From: Gammaproteobacteria bacterium
GTDB taxonomy: Bacteria > Pseudomonadota > Gammaproteobacteria > SZUA-229
Length of the DNA: 9,499 nt
Assembly: GCA_011321985.1 (NCBI GenBank)
Contig: DROB01000232.1
Location: 1-9,499, forward strand
Reading direction: 5' to 3'
Shown here one piece after another: positions 1 through 6,301 of this stretch (positions are counted from its first letter, which is position 1; every line of letters starts with the position of its first letter). The notes beneath the pieces were generated by a model. It did no database searches. It was given only the letters and a program-made list of their open reading frames with translations, and had not been told where the DNA came from. The translations under genes were made by a program, and so were the position numbers.

Positions 1-1
1 A

Positions 2-76
2 CAGGCGGGTTTTAATAACGCTGGTATTTTTAATGTCACTGATGGCCATCCGGTAATATATGTAGGGAAGCACTGA
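2..76 (+). pseudogene. possible C-terminal remnant of an upstream gene
   Basis: A 24-codon frame is open from the window edge to a TGA at 74-76 and reads as plausible protein, including the stretch GIFNVTDGHPVIY. This faintly recalls the xNVxDGxP segment of NAD-dependent epimerase/dehydratase (SDR) proteins, where the chain normally continues for many more residues. Here it stops inside the hairpin that begins at 66, so the gene could have been cut by insertion of that repeat. The frame is short and the start lies outside the window, so chance openness cannot be excluded. Confidence 0.2.
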
Positions 77-107
77 TTAATTCATCCACTCTCAAATCAG
101 TGTTTCC
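66..107. repeat. hairpin resembling paired IS ends (solo inverted repeat)
   Basis: GGAAGCACTGATT (66-78) pairs with AATCAGTGTTTCC (95-107): 12 of 13 positions are complementary and the odd one is a G-T pair that would wobble in RNA. The loop is 16 nt. The left arm extended inward (GGAAGCACTGATTAATTC) resembles terminal inverted repeats of IS5-type elements as I remember them. There is no transposase between the arms, so this may be a remnant or a minimal non-autonomous element. It could also act as a terminator for the upstream gene, but no T-tract follows. Confidence 0.4.
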
Positions 108-123
108 GTAAATCATTGTTTCC
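94..123. repeat. short tandem direct repeat
   Basis: AAATCAGTGTTTCC (94-107) recurs as AAATCATTGTTTCC (110-123), 13 of 14 identical with a 16-nt period. The first copy is the right arm of the preceding hairpin, so the second may be a duplication of that end. From here to about position 310 the sequence is AT-rich with no supported gene or RNA. Confidence 0.4.
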
Positions 124-311
124 ATTTATTACTATACAAAACCGGTCTGGATGAACATAGTGGTAATCAGGCTTTTTTTGTTTATATCTGGGAGTTTGTA
201 TCATATCCATTACCGGTTCAGACATGGTTCTGTGTGCTGCATACCGACAAAATTGTATGGTTCTTACGTTTGGTATTGTTGGTTTGAAGTTTTTAACTTT
301 TTTTACCTGAA

Positions 312-325
312 TTGATATCGATCAA
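312..325 (+). promoter_or_regulatory. perfect FNR/ANR/DNR-type operator upstream of the CBS-permease operon
   Basis: TTGAT-ATCG-ATCAA matches the Crp/Fnr-family consensus TTGAT-N4-ATCAA at all ten fixed positions, and the arms extend by one pair (A311/T326). The centre is 318.5. A class II site centred near -41.5 predicts a start at about 359-360, and a weak -10 (TATGGT, 347-352, or the overlapping AT-rich TTATAA) lies where expected. This leaves a leader of about 20 nt before the ATG at 381. Whether FNR, ANR or a DNR-type NO sensor binds cannot be told from the site. Confidence 0.75.
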
Positions 326-380
326 TAACTTGTACGCGTTACTTAGTATGGTTATAAAGACGAATCCTATGTGAAAAGCC

Positions 381-839
381 ATGAAACTTGAAAATATCAT
401 TCAGAGGACAGGTGTTGTAAACGATAGCATGACGGTGAGCCAGGGCTTCGATGAATGCGTCCGCAACCAGGTTCCGGGTATTCCCTGTGTCGATGCCAGC
501 GACAAGGTCATCGGCTGTTTCTCCATCAGTAAAACATTATTATCTGCTTTCATACCTGAAATAATGGTCGATTATGCCGATCTCCTGGAGTCTGACCCGG
601 GCAGCCTGAAAATTCCGGAGCAGCGTGTCGACAAGATACTGTCATTGCCAGCGTGCCTCTTTGCCAGTAAAGACAATATTGAGATCTCATCGGACACCTC
701 AGTCTCAACGACCGTTGCCCTGATGGAAAAACACAGGACAGATTATTTGTTCGTCATCGATGATGGTGATTATCATGGTGTGGTGACTATCGATGGTATC
801 GCAAAAAGAATGTTAGAAATAGAATCAGCCGGTTCCTGA
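381..839 (+). CDS. CBS-domain pair protein
   Basis: This 152-residue soluble protein is made almost entirely of two CBS motifs, about residues 15-58 (the stretch GIPCVDASDKVIGCFS is typical of the strand-turn-strand core) and about 88-146 (DYLFVIDDGDYHGVVTIDGI). CBS pairs (Bateman modules) usually bind adenosyl ligands such as AMP, ATP or S-adenosylmethionine and pass the signal to a partner. There is no membrane segment or other domain. It ends 2 nt before the permease start, so the two are almost certainly co-translated and this protein may gate or sense for the permease; that link is inference. The gene lies just behind a perfect FNR-type site. The ribosome binding site is poor (AAAAG at about -7). 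The ligand is unknown. Confidence 0.85.
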   Translation: MKLENIIQRTGVVNDSMTVSQGFDECVRNQVPGIPCVDASDKVIGCFSISKTLLSAFIPEIMVDYADLLESDPGSLKIPEQRVDKILSLPACLFASKDNIEISSDTSVSTTVALMEKHRTDYLFVIDDGDYHGVVTIDGIAKRMLEIESAGS

Positions 840-841
840 AC

Positions 842-2167
842 ATGCCGGTGACGGAGAGTTTTATATTGACTGACTCGATGTTGATCGCAGCGGCGATTCT
901 TGTCGCTGTCTATGCCCTGGTATTTTCTGAGATCATCCACCGGATGCACGGTGCATTGATCGGTGCGGTGGTGATGGTCGCAGTGGGCATGTATTTCGAT
1001 TTTTACACGCAGGAAGAAGCGATCGAATCCATCGATGCCAACACGATCTTTCTGCTCGGTGGCATGATGATGATGGTCGGCATGTTGAAGGAGACAGGTG
1101 GTTTTGATTACCTGGCTATCTATATAGCGAAACGAGCAGCAAAAACTCCCATACGTCTACTGGTCCTGTTGACACTTACGGTAAGCCTGGTCAGTATGAT
1201 ACTCGATAATGTGACCACGGTTATTATCTTTGCACCTCTCACTGTTCTTATCTGCGAGATAATCGATCTTTCGCCGATGCCTTATCTGGTCGCAGAAGCC
1301 ATGTTGTCGAACGTCGGTGGTATCGCGACACTGGTCGGTGATCCACCCAATATCATGATAGCCAGTGCGGCACATATCGACTTTAATACGTTTCTTCTGC
1401 ACATGGGTCCCGTGGTCGCTGTGGTATGGGTGGTGACGGTGACCATGATCACGGTGATGTTCAGGCATGAACTGACACCGCCGCCGGGTTATACCGGTAT
1501 CGTCAATCTCGATGAATCAAAAGCGATCCATGATGTCCGAACTCTCAAACGGGTACTCGCGGGTCTTTTCATTATCGTGGTATTGTTTTTTATACACCAT
1601 CACATGCACCTGTACCCCTCCTATGTTACATTCATCGGCTTATCTCTTACGCTGGTCATGGTGAGACCCGATCCCGAAGCACTGCTGGATAAAGTAGAGT
1701 GGCCTGTACTGGTGTTTTTTTCTTCACTGTTCGTGGTCGTTGGTGGGGTGGAGAGTTCAGGGTTTCTTCAGCAGATAGGCAATGCGATCGCATCGGTGTC
1801 GGGCGAACCGGACAGGTTGCTCCTGACCACCTTGTTTGTTCTATGGGGAGCCGGTCTGCTCAGTGCTTTTCTCGACAACATACCCTTTACCGTGGCTATG
1901 ATCCCGATAATCCTCAGTCTTGAGTCGACCGGGATCAATGCTGCACCACTGTGGTGGGCACTGGCATTAGGTGCGGGTCTGGGTGGTAACGGGACACACA
2001 TCGGTGCCACGGCTAACATTATCTGTGTTGCAGAATCCGAGCGTTGTGATATTCCGGAAGCCAGGATAACACCGGGGATGTGGTTGCGTCGTGGTTTTCC
2101 CGTGATGATAGCCAGTCTGCTCGTAACCAGTCTGATCTTCGTACTGTTCTTCGATTTCTTTCTGTGA
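842..2167 (+). CDS. ArsB/NhaD-type (ion transporter superfamily) permease
   Basis: This 441-residue integral membrane protein has about 11-12 hydrophobic segments in two related halves, the architecture of the ArsB/NhaD/SLC13 superfamily. The first half carries LDNVTT (121-126) and the re-entrant motif NVGGIATLVGDPPN (157-170). The second half carries the matching LDNIPFT (344-350) and GGNGTHIGATAN (381-392). The paired LDN and G-rich NPP/TAN motifs form the substrate site in this family. Members move Na+/H+, arsenite/antimonite or carboxylates, and the sequence does not settle which. A histidine-rich patch (HHHMH, 252-256) lies in the middle of the protein. No arsenic genes are nearby, so arsenite efflux is not favoured. 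It has no clear Shine-Dalgarno and starts 2 nt after the CBS gene, which suggests coupled translation. Only 33 bp separate it from the convergent hemerythrin gene, without an obvious terminator. Confidence 0.85.
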   Translation: MPVTESFILTDSMLIAAAILVAVYALVFSEIIHRMHGALIGAVVMVAVGMYFDFYTQEEAIESIDANTIFLLGGMMMMVGMLKETGGFDYLAIYIAKRAAKTPIRLLVLLTLTVSLVSMILDNVTTVIIFAPLTVLICEIIDLSPMPYLVAEAMLSNVGGIATLVGDPPNIMIASAAHIDFNTFLLHMGPVVAVVWVVTVTMITVMFRHELTPPPGYTGIVNLDESKAIHDVRTLKRVLAGLFIIVVLFFIHHHMHLYPSYVTFIGLSLTLVMVRPDPEALLDKVEWPVLVFFSSLFVVVGGVESSGFLQQIGNAIASVSGEPDRLLLTTLFVLWGAGLLSAFLDNIPFTVAMIPIILSLESTGINAAPLWWALALGAGLGGNGTHIGATANIICVAESERCDIPEARITPGMWLRRGFPVMIASLLVTSLIFVLFFDFFL

Positions 2168-2200
2168 GAGTGTCGCGCTCCGGGTTCTTTCAGAGGTACC

Positions 2201-2629
2201 CTAGTTTAAACTTCTTACCAGAGGGTAAAGGTGTTCGGTCTCATCCTGGATACGTTGCAAAATAATATTAAACAGCTCGTCTGTCGCAGACAGAAATGCC
2301 TGATGGTCTTTGATCTTTAAGTCACCTTTGTTTTTGACCGGACACCAGTGTTTCGTAAAATTCTTCAATATTTTTTTGACTTCCACAGAACCTGACATAA
2401 AGTTTCTTGCCACGTTATTTACTTTTTCATCGGGGCTGGCTAGCAGGCTGCTGTACATATTCGTGTCGATGGTCTCTATGTGTTCATTGACCAGGCTCAC
2501 GTAATTTTCAAAGAGGTTACAACACGATCCGGTGTCGCACATGGCGCGGTCCTTGAACAGGTAACTGAGTATATTTGTTAGCTCAGTGATGTGATGATTT
2601 TGCTCGTTAAGCTCGTTGTATGTGACCAT
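2201..2629 (-). CDS. hemerythrin-like (HHE) domain protein, Cys-rich
   Basis: This is a small all-helical protein of 142 residues from the preferred ATG at 2629. A longer reading from a TTG at 2644 is possible, but AGGAG sits 6 nt before the ATG, which decides the start. Candidate di-iron ligands follow the hemerythrin/HHE order: NHH near residues 11-13, NEH at 48-50, H94 in FTKHWC, H109 in KDHQAF, and ETEHLYPL near 131-138. Such proteins bind O2 or NO, or act in iron and redox sensing, in the cytoplasm. Cysteines are unusually many: CDTGSCC (31-37) and C96, conceivably a thiol switch or extra metal site. It is transcribed convergently to the permease and divergently from nrdJ, from a region with a weak FNR-like site. 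The family assignment is good; the role (O2 buffering, NO response, di-iron repair) is open. Confidence 0.75.
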   Translation of the reverse strand: MVTYNELNEQNHHITELTNILSYLFKDRAMCDTGSCCNLFENYVSLVNEHIETIDTNMYSSLLASPDEKVNNVARNFMSGSVEVKKILKNFTKHWCPVKNKGDLKIKDHQAFLSATDELFNIILQRIQDETEHLYPLVRSLN

Positions 2630-2662
2630 CTCCTGCTCCTGCAAGTATCGTTGATCCGGTTG

Positions 2663-2704
2663 ACTCTACATTGATATCGCGATGGAAAAAATGACATAAA
2701 TCAA
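2663..2704 (-). promoter_or_regulatory. candidate FNR-dependent promoter of the hemerythrin gene
   Basis: ATGAC-ATAA-ATCAA (2691-2704 as read on +) keeps 8 of 10 fixed bases of the FNR-type consensus, with one perfect half. On the - strand a possible -10, TAGAGT (2668 down to 2663), would start transcription near 2656. That puts the site centre (2697.5) about 41.5 bp upstream, the class II geometry, with a 27-nt leader to the ATG at 2629. The operator is degenerate, so this rests largely on spacing. Confidence 0.35.
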
Positions 2705-2791
2705 TAATTTCAAACTTGCAGTGCGTAAAAAAATAAACGGTACTGTGTCCTTAACGGCTGGGAAAAAAATTTTGACAAAGGAATAAATTTC

Positions 2792-2805
2792 TTGATCTAT
2801 ATCAA
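2792..2805 (+). promoter_or_regulatory. perfect FNR/ANR/DNR-type operator of the nrdJ promoter
   Basis: TTGAT-CTAT-ATCAA matches the consensus fully and its arms extend to C2791/G2806. The centre (2798.5) lies about 40-41 bp upstream of the start predicted from the -10 at 2827, i.e. a class II activator position. A TTGACA at 2772-2777 could belong to a second, FNR-independent promoter, but its -10 (TCTATA, overlapping this operator) is poor. Confidence 0.8.
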
Positions 2806-2826
2806 GTTGGCTTGAAGCTCAGCTTT

Positions 2827-2832
2827 TAATAT
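2827..2832 (+). promoter_or_regulatory. nrdJ: -10 hexamer of the nrdJ promoter
   Basis: TAATAT differs from TATAAT at two positions. It predicts a start at about 2839, giving a leader of about 78 nt before nrdJ. No good -35 is present at the right distance, as expected when an activator at -41.5 replaces it. The first NrdR box covers the predicted start. Confidence 0.55.
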
Positions 2833-2848
2833 GCACAATATATAGTAT
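2833..2848 (+). promoter_or_regulatory. NrdR box 1
   Basis: GCACAATATATAGTAT matches 14 of 16 positions of the NrdR consensus acaCwAtATaTwGtgt, including all the capital positions. NrdR is the ATP/dATP-sensing zinc-ATP-cone repressor of ribonucleotide reductase genes. The box overlaps the predicted transcription start, a position suited to repression. Confidence 0.8.
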
Positions 2849-2863
2849 CCAATAACAATTATA

Positions 2864-2879
2864 ACGCTATATATGGTGT
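2864..2879 (+). promoter_or_regulatory. NrdR box 2
   Basis: ACGCTATATATGGTGT matches 14 of 16 consensus positions. It lies exactly 31 bp (three helical turns) from box 1, the spacing typical of paired NrdR boxes, which makes chance unlikely. It falls in the predicted leader of nrdJ. Confidence 0.8.
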
Positions 2880-2900
2880 TTCTAATATGCCGTAGTAGCG

Positions 2901-2906
2901 AAGGAG
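2901..2906 (+). promoter_or_regulatory. nrdJ: strong ribosome binding site of nrdJ
   Basis: AAGGAG lies 10 nt upstream of the ATG at 2917. It is the best Shine-Dalgarno in the window and fixes the nrdJ start. Confidence 0.8.
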
Positions 2907-2916
2907 ATCGCACTGA

Positions 2917-5073
2917 ATGAGCACCGTTATCCATCCCTCAAAAGAAACATCCGAACGTGTTGAAATTTCCCTGCAACCCGCTTCAGAAGATATCTGGCAG
3001 CGCAAATACCAGCTTAAAAACAACCAGGGTGAAGCGGTCGACCTCTGCGTGGAAGGTACTTTTACCCGTGTTGCCCGCGCACTCGCTGATATCGAAGAAA
3101 CGACAGAAAAGCAACAATACTGGTATAAAAAATTTCTCTGGGCATTAAAACAGGGAGCGGTACCGGCAGGCAGGATCATCTCCAATGCCGGGGCGCAGCA
3201 ATACAAGCCGGCAACCTCGACCATCAACTGTACGGTTTCCGGAAAGATTAAAGATTCCATGGACGATATCCTGCAGAAGGTCCATGAGGCCGGTATGACC
3301 CTGAAATCCGGTGCCGGCATCGGTTATGAGTTTTCGACCCTGCGGCCGAATGATGCCTATGTGTCCGGTTCCGGTGCGCTGACATCCGGCCCGATGTCGT
3401 TTATGGATATCTATGACAAGGTCTGTTTTACCATCTCTTCAGCGGGTGGCCGCAGAGGCGCACAGATGGCGACATTTGATGTCGGGCATCCTGATGTGCT
3501 GGAATTTATCCGTGCCAAACGTGAAGACGGGCGACTGCGTCAGTTTAATCTGTCGCTGTTGATCACCCGTGAGTTTATGGAAGCGGTAAAAAACAGGGCG
3601 CCCTGGTCGCTGGCTTTTCCGGTTACCGAAGAAGAGGTCAAGATACGCGATATTGATCTGCAGGATACCGATCAGGTGGTCTGGCGAGACTGGCCGATAA
3701 AAGATAACTATATCGAGAATGACGAAGGTAAAGTCGCCTGTCGAATCTATAAAACCCTCGATGCCGGTAAGTTGTGGAATGTCATCATGACATCGACCTA
3801 TGAGTACGCTGAACCGGGTTTTATCCTTATCGACGAATACAATGAGATGAACAATAACTGGTTCTGTGAAAATATAAGAACCACAAATCCCTGCGGTGAG
3901 CAGGGGCTGCCTGAATACGGTGCCTGTCTGCTGGGCTCGATCAACCTCACCCATCTGATCAAACACCCCTTTACCGATAACGCCTGTTTCGACTGGGAAA
4001 CCTACCGGGAAGTGGTCAGGATATTTACCCGTATGCTGGATAACGTAGTCGAGATCAATGGCCTGCCGTTGGCGCAGCAGCGCGATGAGATCACAGACAA
4101 ACGCCGCCATGGTATGGGATATCTGGGACTGGGCTCAGCGTTGACGATGCTGGGTATCCGTTACGGTTCAGATGACTCTCTGGCCTTTACCGAAAAAGTC
4201 ACGCGTGAACTGGCACTGGCAGGCTGGGAGTCCGCACTGGCGCTGGCGAAAGAAAAAGGGCCGGCCCCCATCCTCGAACGCGACTTTGAGATCACCTCAG
4301 CGATGTTGAGCCGCCGTCCGGAGATGAAAAAAGATGGCTGGCAGGTGGGTGACAGCATCAAAGGCAAAGTGTTACATGCCAGATACAGCCGGTATATGCA
4401 GATGCTGGCAGAGGTTAACCCTGAACTGGTCGCAGAGCTGGAAGAAACCGGTGCGCGTTTTACCCATCATAGCTCTATCGCGCCGACGGGTACTATCGCG
4501 CTGTCTATCGGTAACAATGCCAGCAATGGCATCGAACCCAGTTTCGCCCATCATTACTCACGCAATATCATCCGCGAAGGCAAGAAGACAAAAGAAAATA
4601 TCGATGTCTGGTCATATGAGTTGCTGGCCTATCGGGAATTGATCAACCGGCAGGCCAAACCTTTTTCGGATGAAGCGCATGAAAAGTTACCGGACTATTT
4701 CATCAGCGCCGATGAGGTGACACCGAAACAGCACGTCGATATCCAGGCGGCTGCCCAGAAATGGATCGATTCATCGATATCGAAAACGGCGAATGTTCCG
4801 ACCGATTTTCCGTATGAAGATTTTAAGGATATCTATCTATACGCATACCAGAAGAACCTGAAAGGCTGCACCACCTTCCGCTTTAACCCGGAAGTATTCC
4901 AGGGGGTCCTGGTCAAGGAATCTGACCTGGAAAACACGACCTACCGGTTTTCACTGGAAGACGGCAGCATCATCGAAGCCAAAGGCAATGAAGAGATCGA
5001 TTACGATGGTGAGACACATACAGCAGCAAATCTATACGATGCCCTGAAAGAAGGCTACTACGGCAAGTTTTAA
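2917..5073 (+). CDS. nrdJ: adenosylcobalamin-dependent (class II) ribonucleotide reductase, catalytic subunit
   Basis: The product reduces ribonucleotides to deoxyribonucleotides for DNA synthesis, using a radical made from adenosylcobalamin, so it needs no O2 and no tyrosyl-radical subunit. The 718 residues form the ten-stranded barrel core. C105 in STINC and C337 in GACLLGS are the expected reducible pair. NPCGE (324-328) holds the thiyl-radical cysteine C326 with its Asn and Glu partners. SSIAPTGTIA and the GxxxGIEP region near residues 495-520 form the phosphate-binding end. The protein ends near residue 718 in GYYGKF without the C-terminal Cys-rich tail found in single-chain NrdJ; that part is encoded by the next gene. 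This split is known in Pseudomonas (nrdJa/nrdJb). No ATP-cone is evident at the N-terminus, which has only about 45 residues before the core. Expression appears to be under FNR and NrdR. No cobalamin riboswitch is visible upstream. Confidence 0.95.
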   Translation: MSTVIHPSKETSERVEISLQPASEDIWQRKYQLKNNQGEAVDLCVEGTFTRVARALADIEETTEKQQYWYKKFLWALKQGAVPAGRIISNAGAQQYKPATSTINCTVSGKIKDSMDDILQKVHEAGMTLKSGAGIGYEFSTLRPNDAYVSGSGALTSGPMSFMDIYDKVCFTISSAGGRRGAQMATFDVGHPDVLEFIRAKREDGRLRQFNLSLLITREFMEAVKNRAPWSLAFPVTEEEVKIRDIDLQDTDQVVWRDWPIKDNYIENDEGKVACRIYKTLDAGKLWNVIMTSTYEYAEPGFILIDEYNEMNNNWFCENIRTTNPCGEQGLPEYGACLLGSINLTHLIKHPFTDNACFDWETYREVVRIFTRMLDNVVEINGLPLAQQRDEITDKRRHGMGYLGLGSALTMLGIRYGSDDSLAFTEKVTRELALAGWESALALAKEKGPAPILERDFEITSAMLSRRPEMKKDGWQVGDSIKGKVLHARYSRYMQMLAEVNPELVAELEETGARFTHHSSIAPTGTIALSIGNNASNGIEPSFAHHYSRNIIREGKKTKENIDVWSYELLAYRELINRQAKPFSDEAHEKLPDYFISADEVTPKQHVDIQAAAQKWIDSSISKTANVPTDFPYEDFKDIYLYAYQKNLKGCTTFRFNPEVFQGVLVKESDLENTTYRFSLEDGSIIEAKGNEEIDYDGETHTAANLYDALKEGYYGKF

Positions 5074-5094
5074 ACCAGAACAGACGAGAAAAAA

Positions 5095-5847
5095 ATGACG
5101 ATAGAAATCAAAAATAAAATTGTTGGTTACGAAGTACTGACCAGCGAAAAAGGAACAGATGGCGAGGCCGAAACAGCAGAGAACGGGGATGCCGGTAATG
5201 TTATCGAACAGGAACCGGCAAAAGCCGAGATAATCCAGATGCATGAGAAGCTCGAACGCCCAGATATGCTGCTGGGCTCGACATATAAGATCAAAACGCC
5301 GCAGTCAGAACACGCATTGTATATAACGATAAACGATGTCTTGCTCAACCAGGACACAGAATATGAGATGCGTCGCCCCTACGAGATATTTATCAATTCG
5401 AAAAACATGGACCACTTTCAATGGATCGTGGCACTGACGAGGATCATCTCAGCGGTGTTCAGAAAAGGCGGTGACGTCACCTTTCTGGTCGACGAATTAC
5501 GCAGTGTATTCGACCCGCGTGGTGGGTATTTTAAAAAAGGCGGCAAATACAAACCGTCGCTGGTGGCCGAGATCGGGGATGCCATCGAATGCCACATGAA
5601 GATGATCGGTATGATCGAAGACAATGGCATGGATGACTGTCAGAAAGAGATGCTGGATGCAAAACGAAAGGAGTATGAAGCGATACATTGCAAAGAGAGC
5701 AATAAGAACAGGGTCGATGGCAGTGACAGTGAAGTCGATGATTTTCCACCCAGTTCGCAGCTGTGCCACAAATGTAATACCAGAGCGGTGATAAGCATGG
5801 ATGGCTGTATGACCTGCCTGAGTTGTGGTGATTCAAAATGCGGGTGA
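5095..5847 (+). CDS. nrdJb: class II RNR small subunit: TSCPD domain plus C-terminal Cys-rich zinc finger
   Basis: This 250-residue protein corresponds to the C-terminal part of single-chain class II reductases. Residues 1-60 are acidic and low in complexity. Residues about 65-170 match the TSCPD domain (strand-rich, with INDVLLN, PYEIFINSKN and GGYFKKGGKY). Residues 171-220 form a charged linker. The tail has six cysteines: C224-x2-C227, C238-x2-C241-x2-C244 and C249. In studied class II enzymes this tail binds zinc through four cysteines, while a terminal pair shuttles electrons into the active site and is recharged by thioredoxin or glutaredoxin; that role is inferred here. It starts 21 bp after nrdJ with a weak GAG ribosome binding site, so it is in the same operon. 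The stop overlaps the next small ORF. Confidence 0.9.
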   Translation: MTIEIKNKIVGYEVLTSEKGTDGEAETAENGDAGNVIEQEPAKAEIIQMHEKLERPDMLLGSTYKIKTPQSEHALYITINDVLLNQDTEYEMRRPYEIFINSKNMDHFQWIVALTRIISAVFRKGGDVTFLVDELRSVFDPRGGYFKKGGKYKPSLVAEIGDAIECHMKMIGMIEDNGMDDCQKEMLDAKRKEYEAIHCKESNKNRVDGSDSEVDDFPPSSQLCHKCNTRAVISMDGCMTCLSCGDSKCG

Positions 5848-5990
5848 ATCAGTGTGTGATCGTAAAAAATGACAAGTTTAAGCTTAAAGATACAAAGCTG
5901 AGACGAAAGATCTATTGGCCTGATCTGGTGTTCGGACCAGTGAATCTCTGGAGTTTACCACCGGCATCTTTCTTTTATAAAAAGACTTGA
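5838..5990 (+). CDS. small ORF at the end of the nrdJ operon, unknown function
   Basis: This 50-residue reading frame overlaps the end of nrdJb. The ATG at 5838 gives a 10-nt overlap. A GTG at 5844 forms a GTGA 4-nt overlap with the nrdJb stop, a classic coupling arrangement, so either may be used. The sequence looks like protein: a basic front half (KNDKFKLKDTKLRRK), then the striking hydrophobic/aromatic end IYWPDLVFGPVNLWSLPP. Two Trp and three Pro in so short a chain suggest selection. It has no membrane helix, signal peptide or cysteine pair. I do not recognise the family with confidence; short phage-type proteins with a PVNLW stretch come to mind but this is unchecked. Its place suggests an accessory to the reductase or its repair. 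Chance openness remains possible. Confidence 0.55.
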   Translation: MRVNQCVIVKNDKFKLKDTKLRRKIYWPDLVFGPVNLWSLPPASFFYKKT

Positions 5991-6124
5991 TCTGATAGTG
6001 ACTGTATTTAGTTAAAAGCCTTTTCCGACGCATAGCGGACATTGAAAGATTTAGAAACATTTTTGCCGCGAAGGACGCAAAGAACGCGAAAAAAACGCCA
6101 ATAAAACCTTTTTTAGTTTTTTTC

Positions 6125-6154
6125 GTAGGTCGGGTTAGCGCGGCGTAACCCGAC
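6125..6154 (+). repeat. REP-type palindrome with GTAG head
   Basis: GTAG (6125-6128) precedes a perfect 9-bp inverted repeat, GTCGGGTTA (6129-6137) with TAACCCGAC (6146-6154), around an 8-nt loop rich in GCG. The form GTAGGTCGGGTTAGCG is a widespread proteobacterial intergenic repeat, and a GTAG head is the signature of REPs mobilised by RAYT (TnpA-REP) tyrosine transposases. No RAYT gene lies in the window. Confidence 0.65.
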
Positions 6155-6178
6155 GTTTACATTCAACTTTAAAAGATT

Positions 6179-6301
6179 AAAAGCGATTTAGCGCAGAGGC
6201 GCAGAGGACGCAGAGAAAAACTATTTATTGTTACTGCGCCGCAGGCGCAGTAACAAAAGAAAACTCTGTGCCCTCTGTGTCTCTGTGGTGAATAAGCTTT
6301 T
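6179..6301. repeat. inverted CAGAGG-type intergenic repeat
   Basis: The left arm (6179-6215) has AAAAGC followed by GCGCAGAGGCGCAGAGGACG. The right arm (6264-6301), read on the opposite strand, has AAAAGC followed by ACCACAGAGACACAGAGGGC. The arms align along about 37 nt with scattered mismatches. Within each arm the unit gCAGAGG(a)c repeats with a period of 8-10 nt. This is a familiar family of dispersed repeats in environmental bacteria; its mobility mechanism is not known to me. Confidence 0.65.
6228..6256. repeat. central 13-bp perfect hairpin
   Basis: TTGTTACTGCGCC (6228-6240) pairs perfectly with GGCGCAGTAACAA (6244-6256) around a 3-nt loop at the heart of the nested island. It would form a very stable RNA or cruciform stem. 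The following sequence is A-rich on +, and on the opposite strand T-rich sequence is only partial, so it is not a standard intrinsic terminator. Confidence 0.7.

Noticed and set aside
81..289. Open stretch on + after the hairpin, about 70 codons
   Set aside because: It has no start codon or ribosome binding site and consists of AT-rich, Phe/Leu/Val-rich filler; openness is explained by composition.
2645..2916. Cobalamin riboswitch upstream of the B12-dependent reductase
   Set aside because: No B12-box-like conserved core or multi-stem layout was found, and the predicted leader (about 78 nt) is too short to hold one.
3439..4110. Long - strand open frame (223 codons) inside nrdJ
   Set aside because: It lies antisense to a strongly conserved part of the reductase, including the NPCGE region, and shows no family features; it is a shadow of the GC pattern in nrdJ codons.
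5930..5950. CTGGT/ACCAG hairpin as a terminator of the nrdJ operon
   Set aside because: The stem is only 5 bp, lies inside the small ORF and is not followed by a T-tract.
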